Source of the DNA: JBBSBL01 sp046330255
GTDB lineage: Bacteria; Actinomycetota; Thermoleophilia; Solirubrobacterales; Solirubrobacteraceae
Direction: 5' to 3'
Assembly (NCBI GenBank): GCA_046330255.1
Contig: JAXLTC010000001.1
Span: 310,001-374,000 of the forward strand
Length of the DNA stretch: 64,000 bases
Shown: piece by piece, positions 25,263 through 33,361 of the stretch
Layout of the letters: each line of letters opens with the position of its first letter
Numbering within the stretch: the stretch's first letter is position 1
Program-made: the position numbers and the translations under genes
Notes under the pieces: model-generated
What the model was told of the DNA's origin: nothing
Seen by the model: only the letters and a program-made list of their open reading frames with translations
The model's database searches: none

Positions 25263-25556
25263 CTACAACCTGACGTCCACCGCCACCTCGTACTGCTCCA
25301 CCGACGCGCGCTTGCCCATCGAGCCCTCCGGCGGGGACATCGCGTCGAGCACCTCGCCGCCCACGCGCATGTCCTCCTCGGTGGCGAAGAGCGCGATCGC
25401 GAGCACCCTGCCGCCGTCCGCGTCGGCGAGCATCGTGAAGCCGTTGGCCGGAACCCCCTCGGGCGGGCCGCTGGGGGCGTCGGAGCCGATCCGCTGCATG
25501 TTGCGGCGGATGTCCTCCGCGCTGCCACCCTCGAACCGTGCGACACGTGCGTACAT
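25263..25556 (-). CDS. Small antibiotic-biosynthesis-monooxygenase-like (ABM fold) protein
   Basis: 97 aa. MYARVARFEGGSAEDIRRNM at the start and ALFATEEDMRVGGEVLDAM in the second half follow the beta-alpha-beta pattern of dimeric alpha/beta-barrel ABM/YciI-like proteins. No catalytic residues can be named. The ATG at 25556 follows a GGGGGG Shine-Dalgarno with normal spacing. A strong hairpin terminator follows the stop. It is downstream of, and may be cotranscribed with, the double-HTH regulator at 25646. Confidence 0.78.
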   Translation of the reverse strand: MYARVARFEGGSAEDIRRNMQRIGSDAPSGPPEGVPANGFTMLADADGGRVLAIALFATEEDMRVGGEVLDAMSPPEGSMGKRASVEQYEVAVDVRL

Positions 25557-25645
25557 GAACGACCCCCCTTTGTTGATCTCGGAACCGGGCGAGCCTACTC
25601 CCGGGCGCCTCGGGCGTCGAGGCGAGCGCCGGGGAGGCCCGGCCG

Positions 25646-26797
25646 TCAGCCCGCCGGCTGCGCCTGCAGCCAGCGCTCGACCGCCGCGCTCGCCCGGCTC
25701 ACCGCCGCCTCGGGCGTGGCTCCCGCCTCGCGCAGGGTCCGCCACACCTCGAGGTCGGTGATCGCTCTCAGGGCCGCGACCGATGAGCCCTCCGGGCGGG
25801 CCGCGCGCAGCGCCTCGGCGACGAGCGCGTCGAAAGAGATGTCGAGCTCTCCCATCGACTCCTCCAGCGCCCGCACGTCGTTGCGCTCGCGGCGCGCGGC
25901 CGTGATGCCGTCCGCCCCGCGCTCGTAGGCACCGAAGAGCGTCTCGACCAGGCGCCGGATCCGCTCGTCCTCCGACGCGGCGCCGGCGAAGACCTCGGGC
26001 GCCCGGTCGGCCGGCGGGAAGCGCAGGCTCTCCATGAAGTGCTCCCCGCAGCTGCGGACCAGCTCGTCCTGGGTGGGGAACAGCGCCTCGACCGTCTCCA
26101 GCGGCACGCCCGCCCGATCGGCGATCTGCGGCCAGGTGGTCGCCTGGATCCCCTGGCTGGTGTGCAGCTCGAGCGTGCACTCGATGATGCGCTCACGGGT
26201 GGGATCGACCGTGCGGGGCTCGCCGGGCTGATCGCCATAGGCCCCCTCGAACCCGCGCCGCAGGGCCTCCTGCCAGAACCCCGAGCCGGCGGGTTGGCGC
26301 CGGGCGGGCGCGTCCTCGAGCGCGCGCCGCCCGCGCGGGGTCAGCCGCCAGAACGCCTGGCGGCCGACCTTGCTCCGGGTGACGAGCCCGCGCTCCAGCA
26401 GCCGGCGCCCGGCGCGGCTGACCTGCGTCTCGTCGACATCCAGCAGGCCGCGCAGCTCCGCGCTCCCCAGGCGCGGCGCGCCGTCGAGCGCGCGCAGGAA
26501 GTCGTGGTCCCGCGTTCCCCGGGTCACGGCGGCCGGCGCCGGCGTGCGCTCGAGCCCCCAGTGGGAGACGTCGATCGCCGCGTCCAGCCACCCGGTCAGC
26601 TCGCGGTCACCGCCGGCCCGCGCCCGGGCGTCGCGAAGAGCGTGCAGGGCGGCGCCGAGCGTCTCGCCGTCGCCTTCGAGCAACGCGTCGACCAGGCCGA
26701 GCGCCACGGCCTCCCGGCGGGCCGGGCTCGCGTCGAGGCTCGCGATCCGCGGCACCAGGGCCCCCGCGCGGTTTTCCTCTACGGTCCGTCCGGCCAC
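25646..26797 (-). CDS. Transcriptional regulator with winged-helix plus TetR-type domains
   Basis: About 383 aa from the GTG at 26797; the TTG at 26824 is less likely because it lies in promoter-like sequence. Residues ~70-160 are a winged helix (LRGLLDVDETQVSRAGRRLLERGLVTRSK) and residues ~200-250 are a TetR N-terminal HTH (IIECTLELHTSQGIQATTW, then ADRAGVPLETVEALFPTQDELV). A TetR-like ligand domain follows to the end. Two DNA-binding domains in one chain is unusual. It is divergent from the nitrilase-like gene, with an imperfect palindrome in the 40-bp gap, so it probably controls itself and that gene. Confidence 0.8.
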   Translation of the reverse strand: MAGRTVEENRAGALVPRIASLDASPARREAVALGLVDALLEGDGETLGAALHALRDARARAGGDRELTGWLDAAIDVSHWGLERTPAPAAVTRGTRDHDFLRALDGAPRLGSAELRGLLDVDETQVSRAGRRLLERGLVTRSKVGRQAFWRLTPRGRRALEDAPARRQPAGSGFWQEALRRGFEGAYGDQPGEPRTVDPTRERIIECTLELHTSQGIQATTWPQIADRAGVPLETVEALFPTQDELVRSCGEHFMESLRFPPADRAPEVFAGAASEDERIRRLVETLFGAYERGADGITAARRERNDVRALEESMGELDISFDALVAEALRAARPEGSSVAALRAITDLEVWRTLREAGATPEAAVSRASAAVERWLQAQPAG

Positions 26798-26816
26798 GCC
26801 CGGATCGTAGCAGCCG

Positions 26817-26836
26817 CTTGTCAACTATCTGTCAAG
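26817..26836. promoter_or_regulatory. Imperfect palindrome with two TTGACA boxes between divergent genes
   Basis: On the plus strand CTTG (26817-26820) ... CAAG (26833-26836) bracket a 20-bp imperfect palindrome. Read on the minus strand it contains TTGACA twice, 5 bp apart, either of which could serve as a -35 box for the regulator gene. It lies between the regulator start (26797) and the nitrilase-like start (26838), as expected for an autoregulatory operator. Confidence 0.45.
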
Positions 26837-26837
26837 T

Positions 26838-28181
26838 GTGAGCAGGGACTGCGCAGACCGCTTCTGCGAGCTGTTCGACCGGCTCGACCCGGCCGAGCTG
26901 CACGCGCAGGGCGAGGGCTGGATCGCGGACGCGGCGGTCGCGGCCACCGCCGCCGGGGTCGAGCGGGCGGCGCTCGGCGGCGATCCCGTCCGCTCGCCGC
27001 GGGGCGCGCGCGAGACGTTCGCCGTCCTGCTCGGCCTCGATGCGGCGCTCGCCCGCGCCAACCCGCTGCTCGGGGCCGCCGCACCGCCCGCGCTGACCGA
27101 GTACGCGCTCCGCTACGCGGAGTCGGGCCGCCTGGACTCCGGCGCGCTTCCCGGCGCGCTCCTGCCCCGCTTCGCCCGTCCCGGCCGCCGCGGCCAGCTG
27201 CCCGACGACCCGGCCGACGCATTCGGCTCGGTCATCCGCGTCGGCGCCGCCGACTGGGACGCCTGCGACCACGTCGCTCTGCCGAGCCGCTCCCGGCTGA
27301 CCCGGCCCGAGCGCGAGGCCGGCCTGCGCGTGGCCACCACGCCGATGATCCGCGCGCCCGACGAGCTCGAGTGGGAGGTGCAGGAGCGATCCGGCCTGCG
27401 CTTCTACCGGATCGGTCCCGCCGACCGCGAGCCCACCCGGGCGCGGGTGGAGCGAGTGATCGCGGCCTGGGACGAGCGGGACGCCACGATCGGCATGGCG
27501 CCCGAGCTCTGCCTGTCGCGCGAGCTGCTCGAGCGCTGGCAGGTCGCGCTGCGCGAGCGCGAGGGCGCGAGCGCCAGCAGGCTGCGGCTGGTGGTGGCGG
27601 GCAGCGGCAACGTGGACGGCTCCTCGCCGCCGGTCAACGAGGCGGTGATGCTCGACGCCCGCAGCGGCGAGGCGCTCGTCCGCCAGCGCAAGGTCCACCC
27701 GTTCAACTTCTCCCCGCAGGACCTCGAGCTGTGGAGCCTCGCCGACCGGCTGACCGCCCCGATCGACGAGGACCTGAGCCGCGGCGAGCGGGTCTGCGTG
27801 GTGGAGGCGGGCGGCGCCCGGCTGGCGATCCTGGTCTGCGAGGACCTCGCCCGGCTGCACAGGTTCGCCGCGGCCATGCACGCCCACGGGGTCTCGCTGC
27901 TGCTGGTGCCGGTGTTCGCCCGGCCGACCAAGGACCGCCGCTGGGAGCGCTCGCGAGCGGAGGTCTACAGCGACGCGATCGGCTCGAGCGTCGTGGTGGC
28001 GAACAGCCTGGTGATCGCCGAGGTCCAGCGCAGCGCGACGCCCGTCGGGACGGCGATCGCCGTAGCCCCCGGCCGCGCCGCCGTCGGCCACGCCTCCGAG
28101 CCCGACGACGTGGTCGTGTTCGCACTCGACGGCGACGGCCCGCGCGTGGCGCACGAGCGGCGCAGCGGATCAGGAGCCTGA
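26838..28181 (+). CDS. Carbon-nitrogen hydrolase (nitrilase superfamily) with N-terminal extension
   Basis: 447 aa. The C-terminal ~240 residues carry the nitrilase triad: Glu in IGMAPELCLS, Lys in VRQRKVHPFNF and Cys in LAILVCEDLARL. The first ~200 residues are an alpha-helical extension of unknown function. The fold hydrolyses non-peptide C-N bonds; the substrate cannot be given. The GTG at 26838 directly follows the operator-like palindrome, suggesting a very short leader. The MDR reductase gene starts 22 bp after its stop and may be cotranscribed. Confidence 0.75.
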   Translation: MSRDCADRFCELFDRLDPAELHAQGEGWIADAAVAATAAGVERAALGGDPVRSPRGARETFAVLLGLDAALARANPLLGAAAPPALTEYALRYAESGRLDSGALPGALLPRFARPGRRGQLPDDPADAFGSVIRVGAADWDACDHVALPSRSRLTRPEREAGLRVATTPMIRAPDELEWEVQERSGLRFYRIGPADREPTRARVERVIAAWDERDATIGMAPELCLSRELLERWQVALREREGASASRLRLVVAGSGNVDGSSPPVNEAVMLDARSGEALVRQRKVHPFNFSPQDLELWSLADRLTAPIDEDLSRGERVCVVEAGGARLAILVCEDLARLHRFAAAMHAHGVSLLLVPVFARPTKDRRWERSRAEVYSDAIGSSVVVANSLVIAEVQRSATPVGTAIAVAPGRAAVGHASEPDDVVVFALDGDGPRVAHERRSGSGA

Positions 28182-28203
28182 CCAGTCAGTAGCGTCCGGA
28201 TGC

Positions 28204-29217
28204 ATGGCGCAGATGCGAGCGGTGGTCGCGGAGCGGCCGGACGGGCCGGACGGGCTCGTCGTTCGTGAGGTGCCGCGCCCCGAGCCCCGCGCGGGCTGGG
28301 CGCTGGTCAGGGTCGAGGCATTCGGACTCAACCGGTCCGAGTACAAGACCCTCAAGGGCTATGCCGGCGACGCCGTGACGTTCCCGCGGATACTCGGCAT
28401 CGAACTGGTGGGCGTGGTCGAGGCGGTGCACGCGGATGCTCCCGCCGTGCCGCCGGGGACGACGGTCGCGGCGCTGATGGCAGAGATGGGACGTGCGTTC
28501 GATGGCGGTTACGCGGAGTACGCGCTCGTCCCGGAGCACCAGCTGATCGCGCTCGACACCACGCTGCCGTGGGACGTGCTCGGCGCGCTGCCCGAGACGT
28601 TCGTGACCGCCGCCGGCTCGCTCGAGCACCTCGACCTGGACGAGGGCAAGACGCTGCTGCTGCGCGGCGCGACCTCCTCGGTCGGCCTGGCCTGCCTTGA
28701 GCTCGCCCGCGCCGCCGGCGTGCGCGTGATCGCAACGACGCGCAGTGAGGCGAAGGGGCGACGGCTGACCGAGCTCGGCGCCGCGGGCATCGTGCTCGAG
28801 GGCGAGGGTTTCGCCGCGCGCGCTCGCCGCGCGCTGCCCGAGGGTGGCGCCGACGGCGCCGTCGACCTGATCGGCGGCCCCGCGGTGCTCGAGACGCTGC
28901 GCCTGCTGCGCCGGGGCGCGACGGCCTGCAACTCCGGCTCGCTGTCCGACACCTGGCTGATCCCGGACTTCGAGCCGGTCGCGATGATCCCGTCGGGGTG
29001 CAAGCTGACCGCGTTCCACTCCGGCGACGCGCACGACGCGCGGGTCGGCGGACCGCTGCTGCGCGCCATCGTCGCACAGGTCGAGCGCAGCGAGGTGACG
29101 CCGAACATCGACACGGTCTACACGCTCGAGCAGACGATCGACGCGCACCGACGGATGGCGGCCAACGAGGCGACCGGCAAGCTCGTCGTCCTGCCGCACG
29201 CCGCTCAGGCGCTGTAG
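28204..29217 (+). CDS. Medium-chain (quinone oxidoreductase-like) reductase
   Basis: 337 aa. MDR superfamily: an N-terminal GroES-like part (GWALVRVEAFGLNRSEYKT, LGIELVGVVEAV) and a Rossmann part with TLLLRGATSSVGLACLELAR in place of the usual GAAGGVG motif, then VIATTRSEAK. Zinc ligands are not evident, as in NADPH:quinone reductases. A CTGAC-CA-GTCAG inverted repeat (28178-28189) sits at the end of the preceding gene, before the ATG. The tRNA-Glu-type terminator hairpin lies immediately after the stop. Confidence 0.88.
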   Translation: MAQMRAVVAERPDGPDGLVVREVPRPEPRAGWALVRVEAFGLNRSEYKTLKGYAGDAVTFPRILGIELVGVVEAVHADAPAVPPGTTVAALMAEMGRAFDGGYAEYALVPEHQLIALDTTLPWDVLGALPETFVTAAGSLEHLDLDEGKTLLLRGATSSVGLACLELARAAGVRVIATTRSEAKGRRLTELGAAGIVLEGEGFAARARRALPEGGADGAVDLIGGPAVLETLRLLRRGATACNSGSLSDTWLIPDFEPVAMIPSGCKLTAFHSGDAHDARVGGPLLRAIVAQVERSEVTPNIDTVYTLEQTIDAHRRMAANEATGKLVVLPHAAQAL

Positions 29218-29219
29218 CG

Positions 29220-29244
29220 GAAACCCCGCGATCAGCAGGGTTTC
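29220..29244. terminator. Displaced tRNA-Glu terminator hairpin at the left island junction
   Basis: GAAACCC (29220-29226) and GGGTTTC (29238-29244) form a stem next to the left 21-bp repeat. It is the counterpart of the hairpin at 33315-33332, so it was probably the original tRNA-Glu terminator before insertion of the island. On the plus strand it also lies directly after the MDR reductase stop. Confidence 0.6.
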
Positions 29245-29795
29245 GCGAGTACCGCCACGGGGATTCGAAAGCAGCCGGGCGACCCGCCACGGCAGGCGAT
29301 ATCGCGGTTAGCAGGGGCTTCGCGCCCGCCTGGACCCGCCTCGACCCGCCGAATCGGGGTCAACTGTCGCGCGACTTGTCGCGCGGGGGCGGCATCGAGG
29401 TAGGCATCGAGCTTCTCCGCGGTGGCTTCCTCCCACCCGGGGACGGCCTTCGCGTAGATGTTCATCGTGGTGCGGATGTCGGCGTGTCCCATTGCCGTCT
29501 GAATCTCCTTCGGCGCCAGCCCGGCGGCGGCCAGGTAGCTCGCGCAAGTGTGCCGCGCCTCGTGCGGCGTGAGACCGTCGAGGCCCGCGCGTAGCCACGC
29601 GCTGTCGGCGCGGGAGCGGACCGTCGTGCTGATGAACGCATCGCGGCGGGTGCGCCCGAAGCACAGGTCGTCGGACCCGCGGCCGGAGCGAGCTTGTGCT
29701 GGGCAAGCTCGGAGCGCAGCCGGCCGATCAGCGGGACCGTGCGCTCACCGGCGTCGGTCTTGGTCCGCTGCGGCCGCTGACCCTCGAGAAGGCAG
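29232..29795 (-). pseudogene. Frameshifted tyrosine integrase remnant
   Basis: The C-terminal part reads DGLTPHEARHTCASYLAAAG, then QTAMGHADIRTTMNIYAKA, containing the H-x-x-R, the second His and the catalytic Tyr region of phage integrases. Upstream the same protein continues in another frame as QRPQRTKTDAGERTVPLIGR, the typical beta-hairpin of the catalytic domain; the switch is near 29676, so one base has been lost or gained. The N-terminal half is not recognisable. The reading frame crosses the left attachment repeat and stops in the host terminator. This is the expected integrase position for a tRNA-targeted element; here it is inactive. Confidence 0.85.
29249..29269. repeat. attL: 21-bp direct repeat of the tRNA-Glu 3' end
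   Basis: The 21 bases from GTACCGCCAC to GGATTCGAA are identical to 33341-33361, which is the 3' end of the tRNA-Glu gene including its T-arm and acceptor strand. This marks the left boundary of the inserted element. Confidence 0.88.
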
Positions 29796-30496
29796 TGGGA
29801 AGGGCGGCACGTGAGAGGCGGTTGGGAACGTATGTTCGCTTGCGCAAGCAGCTCGCGGAGGACGGGCTTGAGAACCTAGCCGCGCCGCGCTGCGCCTACG
29901 CCGCGGTGCCACGCTGCCGCTGTCGCGAATGCGAGACCCTGCGCCGCGCTGACCGCAACTGGAGTCAAGGCGAGGGGTAAAGGCGCTCTCTCGGGCGGGT
30001 CGGGGAGCTAGGACAAGGATCGGGCCAGACCGGCTGAACGCTCTCAACGAGGCACTGTCGATCGCCATACGGGTCCGCGAGCTTTGCCCCTGCAAAGCGT
30101 CCAGCCAGCGAGACCGCACTCGATCAGTCGAGCGGCTAGCCCAGCGGCCCGGCCGCGAACCGCACAGCACGTGCGTGCCCTGGCGGCGGCGCGGAGGTCC
30201 GCGGCGAGTGATCCGGCGATCCGCGGCGCAAGCGACCGGTTGGCCGCCAGGCCCGACACGAGCGCCCGAAGATCTGCGACGGTGATCGCTCGATAGTCCC
30301 GGGAGAGCGCTCGAGTCGGGGCCTGCACGGCGAAGCGCGCGAGAAGATCTACGGGGGCCCTTCGGGACGAGCGCGAACGCGTCCGCGACGGTCCCCGTAT
30401 GTCGGCGAGCGCCAGCCGCACCGGCGACCGCTTTTCCGATCTCCCGAACTCGCGCCAGCGGCCAGGCGTTGGGTGCCGGCGCCGGTGGCGACGACT
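29796..30496. other. Decayed non-coding stretch of the island
   Basis: No intact gene can be supported here. On the minus strand, 30044-30421 contains AITVADLRALVSGLAANRSL followed by repeated Ala/Leu helices. This faintly recalls the SAM-like N-terminal domain of integrases, but it is too degraded to call. Short frames on both strands lack protein-like composition. It is probably the rotted remainder of the integrase gene and its neighbour. Confidence 0.5.
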
Positions 30497-30967
30497 TCAC
30501 CCGGCAACTCTCCGGAGCTGGTCAACGTCCCACGTGGAGATGCCGAGCTCGTCCGCGATACGCCCCGTCGGCCACTTCTGAACTCTGCGACGGTCGTCGA
30601 GGTAGGCGGACAGATCCGAGAAGTTGCAGACCCGAGCCTCGTTCTCTGCCCGACACCGAGGACAGAGGTAATCGCCGTTAGCCATGAGACCGTCCTTCTC
30701 GCACTCAGGGCACCAAGCTGGCCGGTAGAGGGCTCGGTAGACCTGGTCTCCGCGCTCCGCGTCACCCGATCTCTCGACGCGCCCGCGTTCCACGAGCATG
30801 TCGAGCGTTGCGTCGACGCGCAGGACCTCCATGTTCGGGGTCTTCTCCGCTATCTGGCCCGGCGACCACCATCCGGCGAGGTCCCGTTCACGATCGTGGG
30901 AGTCCCGTTCACTATCGAGGTCGTCCATGCCTTTGAGGACCTCGGTGAGGAGCTCTTCCATCGTCAC
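30497..30967 (-). CDS. Small Zn-ribbon/HTH protein paired with the GHKL ATPase
   Basis: 156 aa. The N-terminal ~80 residues look like a winged helix (WSPGQIAEKTPNMEVLRVD, TLDMLVERGRVER). Then comes a four-cysteine zinc ribbon (CPEC at ~86-89, CPRC at ~102-105). The end, WPTGRIADELGISTWDVDQL, is a second HTH-like helix pair. The GTG at 30967 overlaps the ATPase stop by 4 nt, so it is translated as a pair with the ATPase. It could be the sensor or DNA-binding partner of the ATPase or a regulator. I do not recognise the family. Confidence 0.78.
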   Translation of the reverse strand: MTMEELLTEVLKGMDDLDSERDSHDRERDLAGWWSPGQIAEKTPNMEVLRVDATLDMLVERGRVERSGDAERGDQVYRALYRPAWCPECEKDGLMANGDYLCPRCRAENEARVCNFSDLSAYLDDRRRVQKWPTGRIADELGISTWDVDQLRRVAG

Positions 30968-32880
30968 GCCGCCCTCCGGCGCTTGAACTTGCCGCCGAGT
31001 CTTGGGGCGAGGACGGCCTCCTCGCCGATCAGTCCGAGCAGCGCCATGGTGAGCGCCGGCTCCGAGCGGAGGTCGTCCTCGACGGTCTTGGAGGGGAGGA
31101 CGTCCTTAAGAAACTCCGAGTGGGCGATCTTCGCCACGGCGATCTCGCCGTAGGCCTTGATCACTTCGTCCTTGATGTCGTCGGCGTGGTGGTCGGCGTA
31201 GAGCGCCTGCCAATGCTCGATCTCATTGGCGAGCACGGGGTGCTCTACGTTCAGCAGGACGACACCCTCGGGATGGCCGGGGTCGTTGGGCTGCCACGCC
31301 GCGAGCATGCCATCGCCAACCTCGTCTTGGGTTACCGCGCGGTAGGTGGGAATTCCGCCCGAGACCTTGACCTTGGCCGCGGGGGTGTCGCCGGCCTTTG
31401 ACCCGAGGGCGATCAGTCCGCCCCGGCCTCCCTTGCCGCCACCGGGCGCGGGGCCTTGACGCTTCTTCTTGGCCTTGATCGGCCGGCCGCCGGGCTGGGC
31501 GGGGTCGACGCCGTGAGAACCGCCCTTGTGCCGGCGGAGCTTGGGGATGCGCCAGCGGGAGCCGAACCGGTCCGCCAATCGGTCGCGCCAGGTGGTGTCC
31601 GTGACGGTCCCCTCTCCGCCGCCGCGGGCGGCCTTGATCGCCGCCAGGATGGCGTCGGGCATGTTGTCGGCGAACTCGCCCGCCCAGTCGTTGATCGGCA
31701 GCGAGCCGCCCGCATTCGGGCCTCCCTTGAGCAGGAGAGCGTTGCGATCGGTCCGCGGGTAGACGCCGTGACGATCGTCGTCATCGAGCACGGGCGGGCG
31801 GGCGACAAGCCACAATTTGCTGCGCACCGGTCGCTCTGCGATGCCGAACGACCGGTATGTCGAATGATGCGCGGTGACGTCGTACAACTCGTCCTTGTAC
31901 AGGACAGCGATGTAACCGCCGAGCGAGGCGTAAGACTGGACCGCGGGTCGCTCGCCGTCCCAGAGGAACCAATCCAGGCCGGTCCCGTCGCTGAGAGTGA
32001 CGGTGCCCCACCCCTCGAGCTTGCCAGCCGTGAAGGTCGGGACGGGATAGCGGATGAAGTACTCGGCCCCGAGGATCGTCCGCAGGTTGGTGCGGCGATC
32101 CTTCCCCTTCGTCAGCGAGGATCCGTGGGCCGTCGCCTCGTTCTTCGGCCAGTCGGCGCGCTCCTGGGTGCGGAGCTCGTCCACCGTCACCTCCACGCCG
32201 TCTTGAATCTTCCAGATTCGACGATTCAGATACGAGGAGATTCCCTTGATGTCGGACTCGTTGCGGTTCGGGTCGCCCAGCACGGAGTTGTCGGCCGGGT
32301 CGTCCCCGAGGAGCACGATCACCGTGCCGTGATCCTTGAGCCAGTCAGGGCGAACGGCGGCCCAGTTGCAGCCATGCTCGTCGTCCACGTACGGCTCGAA
32401 CACCGTCTCCCGGCTGGTGGTGCCTTCGTCGTCGATTGCCTCGACGACTCGGAGCCCGTACTCGCCGGTCGACGGGTCCTGCGTGATCCAGATCATGGAC
32501 GCGTCCCCGTCGGCGTAGGAGATGACCACGACGCCATGGCGATTCCACGGCAACAGCGAAGTCTTGGCCCCGACGCCGTAGTTCTCGTGGACTCCGCCGA
32601 TCGGCTTCCCGCCCCCGCCGAACGTGTTAAAGAATTCTTGCAGCTGGTCGGCGGTCATTCCCCGCCCGTCGTCGGCGATGACGCGGCGGTACACGCCAAG
32701 GTTCTCCACCGCCTGCCACTCGACGCCGAACGCGACCCGGGTCGCGCCCGCCTCGAGCGCATTGACGTACGTCTCGCGCACCCACTGGAAGGCACCGCCT
32801 TCGCGGTGGATGCGCTCGATGAAGTGCTGAGTGCCAGCCGCCTTCATCGGCAGAACCGAAACGCCCTGAATCGGCGCCAT
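30964..32880 (-). CDS. GHKL (Hsp90/MutL-fold) ATPase of the island
   Basis: 638 aa. All Bergerat-fold motifs are present: N box RETYVNALEAG (Asn ~40), G1 DDGRGM (~70-75), and G2 HENYGVGAKTS (~99-108). Then a strand-rich middle region, a low-complexity basic linker (~455-505, KAKKKRQG and GGKGGRGG), and a C-terminal helical domain ending GGKFKRRRAA. No HSP90, topoisomerase or MutL C-terminal domain is recognisable. The ATG at 32880 has AAAGGGGAG eight bases upstream. It is preceded by an extended -10 promoter. Cargo of a tRNA island with an overlapping small partner: candidate antiphage or conflict protein by analogy with GHKL/MORC-type defence ATPases; not proven. Confidence 0.85.
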   Translation of the reverse strand: MAPIQGVSVLPMKAAGTQHFIERIHREGGAFQWVRETYVNALEAGATRVAFGVEWQAVENLGVYRRVIADDGRGMTADQLQEFFNTFGGGGKPIGGVHENYGVGAKTSLLPWNRHGVVVISYADGDASMIWITQDPSTGEYGLRVVEAIDDEGTTSRETVFEPYVDDEHGCNWAAVRPDWLKDHGTVIVLLGDDPADNSVLGDPNRNESDIKGISSYLNRRIWKIQDGVEVTVDELRTQERADWPKNEATAHGSSLTKGKDRRTNLRTILGAEYFIRYPVPTFTAGKLEGWGTVTLSDGTGLDWFLWDGERPAVQSYASLGGYIAVLYKDELYDVTAHHSTYRSFGIAERPVRSKLWLVARPPVLDDDDRHGVYPRTDRNALLLKGGPNAGGSLPINDWAGEFADNMPDAILAAIKAARGGGEGTVTDTTWRDRLADRFGSRWRIPKLRRHKGGSHGVDPAQPGGRPIKAKKKRQGPAPGGGKGGRGGLIALGSKAGDTPAAKVKVSGGIPTYRAVTQDEVGDGMLAAWQPNDPGHPEGVVLLNVEHPVLANEIEHWQALYADHHADDIKDEVIKAYGEIAVAKIAHSEFLKDVLPSKTVEDDLRSEPALTMALLGLIGEEAVLAPRLGGKFKRRRAA

Positions 32881-32937
32881 GTCCACGTCTCCCCTTTTCA
32901 AGGCCGCGACCTTGATCGCCGGCCACCTTGAACATGC

Positions 32938-32968
32938 CCTAGCGCCTGCTAGGACGCCCACGATTATA
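32938..32968 (-). promoter_or_regulatory. Extended -10 promoter and operator-like repeat of the GHKL gene
   Basis: On the minus strand TGG-TATAAT (TATAAT at 32963-32968) is a perfect extended -10 box. Just downstream, CCTAG (32949-32953 as read on minus) and CTAGG (32938-32942) form an inverted repeat with a 6-bp spacer, positioned to act as an operator around +10 to +25. No good -35 is seen, as expected for an extended -10 promoter. Confidence 0.65.
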
Positions 32969-33310
32969 CCAACGCCCGTAGGCCTCCCGGGTGAAGGCCG
33001 GGTCGTGGATCCTGCTCCGGCCATGGGGCGTTCCCGCGGCAGCCGCCTGGCCCTCGCCATGCCCGCGGTCGCGGGCATGAACACGTCCTCGCGGTCGCCA
33101 CAGGGTCATGGTCCGGCACCCACGCCAGAGGCGGAAGCGGCATCCGGCGACGGAAGCGCACCCTACGCGGGGGATTCGCCCGCGAGGAGCGCCACGCGTT
33201 GCCGCGGGAGTTCGAACAGCCCCGGATCCCGCCCCCCGTTGACGGCCCTGTGGCGCGCCGCTTGCTGCGGACTGTCGCGCGGACTGTCACGCGGCGCCCC
33301 TCGGAACGCC

Positions 33311-33332
33311 GAAACCCCCGTCAGCACGGGGG
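33311..33332 (-). terminator. Rho-independent terminator of tRNA-Glu, supplied by the island
   Basis: On the minus strand CCCCCGT-GCTG-ACGGGGG followed by TTTC: a 7-bp perfect stem with a 4-nt loop and short T-run, ten bases after the tRNA-Glu 3' end. It lies inside the island, so the element brought its own terminator. Confidence 0.8.
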
Positions 33333-33340
33333 CCTCGCAA

Positions 33341-33361
33341 GTACCGCCACGGGGATTCGAA
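33341..33361. repeat. attR: 21-bp direct repeat within tRNA-Glu
   Basis: Identical to 29249-29269. It is the functional copy, forming the acceptor strand and T-arm of the intact tRNA-Glu gene. Confidence 0.88.

Larger units (their letters stand above)
32881..33340. other. Right-end non-coding region of the island
   Basis: About 460 bp without a supportable gene. It holds the ATPase promoter and its hairpins near 32899-32968, then GC-rich sequence of no clear content, and the tRNA-Glu terminator at 33311-33332. A CAAGG...CCTTG palindrome (32899-32914) lies in the ATPase leader. Confidence 0.55.
29249..33361. mobile_element. 4.1-kb genomic island integrated in tRNA-Glu(CTC)
   Basis: Bounded by two identical 21-bp copies of the tRNA-Glu 3' end. 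Contents: a frameshifted integrase at the left end, ~700 bp of decayed sequence, a small Zn-ribbon/HTH gene and a GHKL ATPase gene. The coding sequence is visibly less GC-biased than its neighbours (a perfect TATAAT, a GAATTC, more A/T third positions). No transfer or replication genes are seen, so it is a small integrative island, now probably immobile, carrying one two-gene cargo. Confidence 0.85.

Noticed and set aside
30044..30421. Possible N-terminal integrase domain
   Set aside because: Only a faint resemblance in one stretch and no continuity with the C-terminal remnant; described as decayed sequence instead.
29745..30500. Minus-strand frame of ~250 codons in the island
   Set aside because: Arg/Ser/Pro-rich, no motif, overlaps the integrase remnant; not supported as a gene.
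29249..33361. Insertion sequence or transposon
   Set aside because: Flanks are direct repeats of a tRNA end, not inverted repeats, and the only recombinase is a tyrosine integrase remnant.
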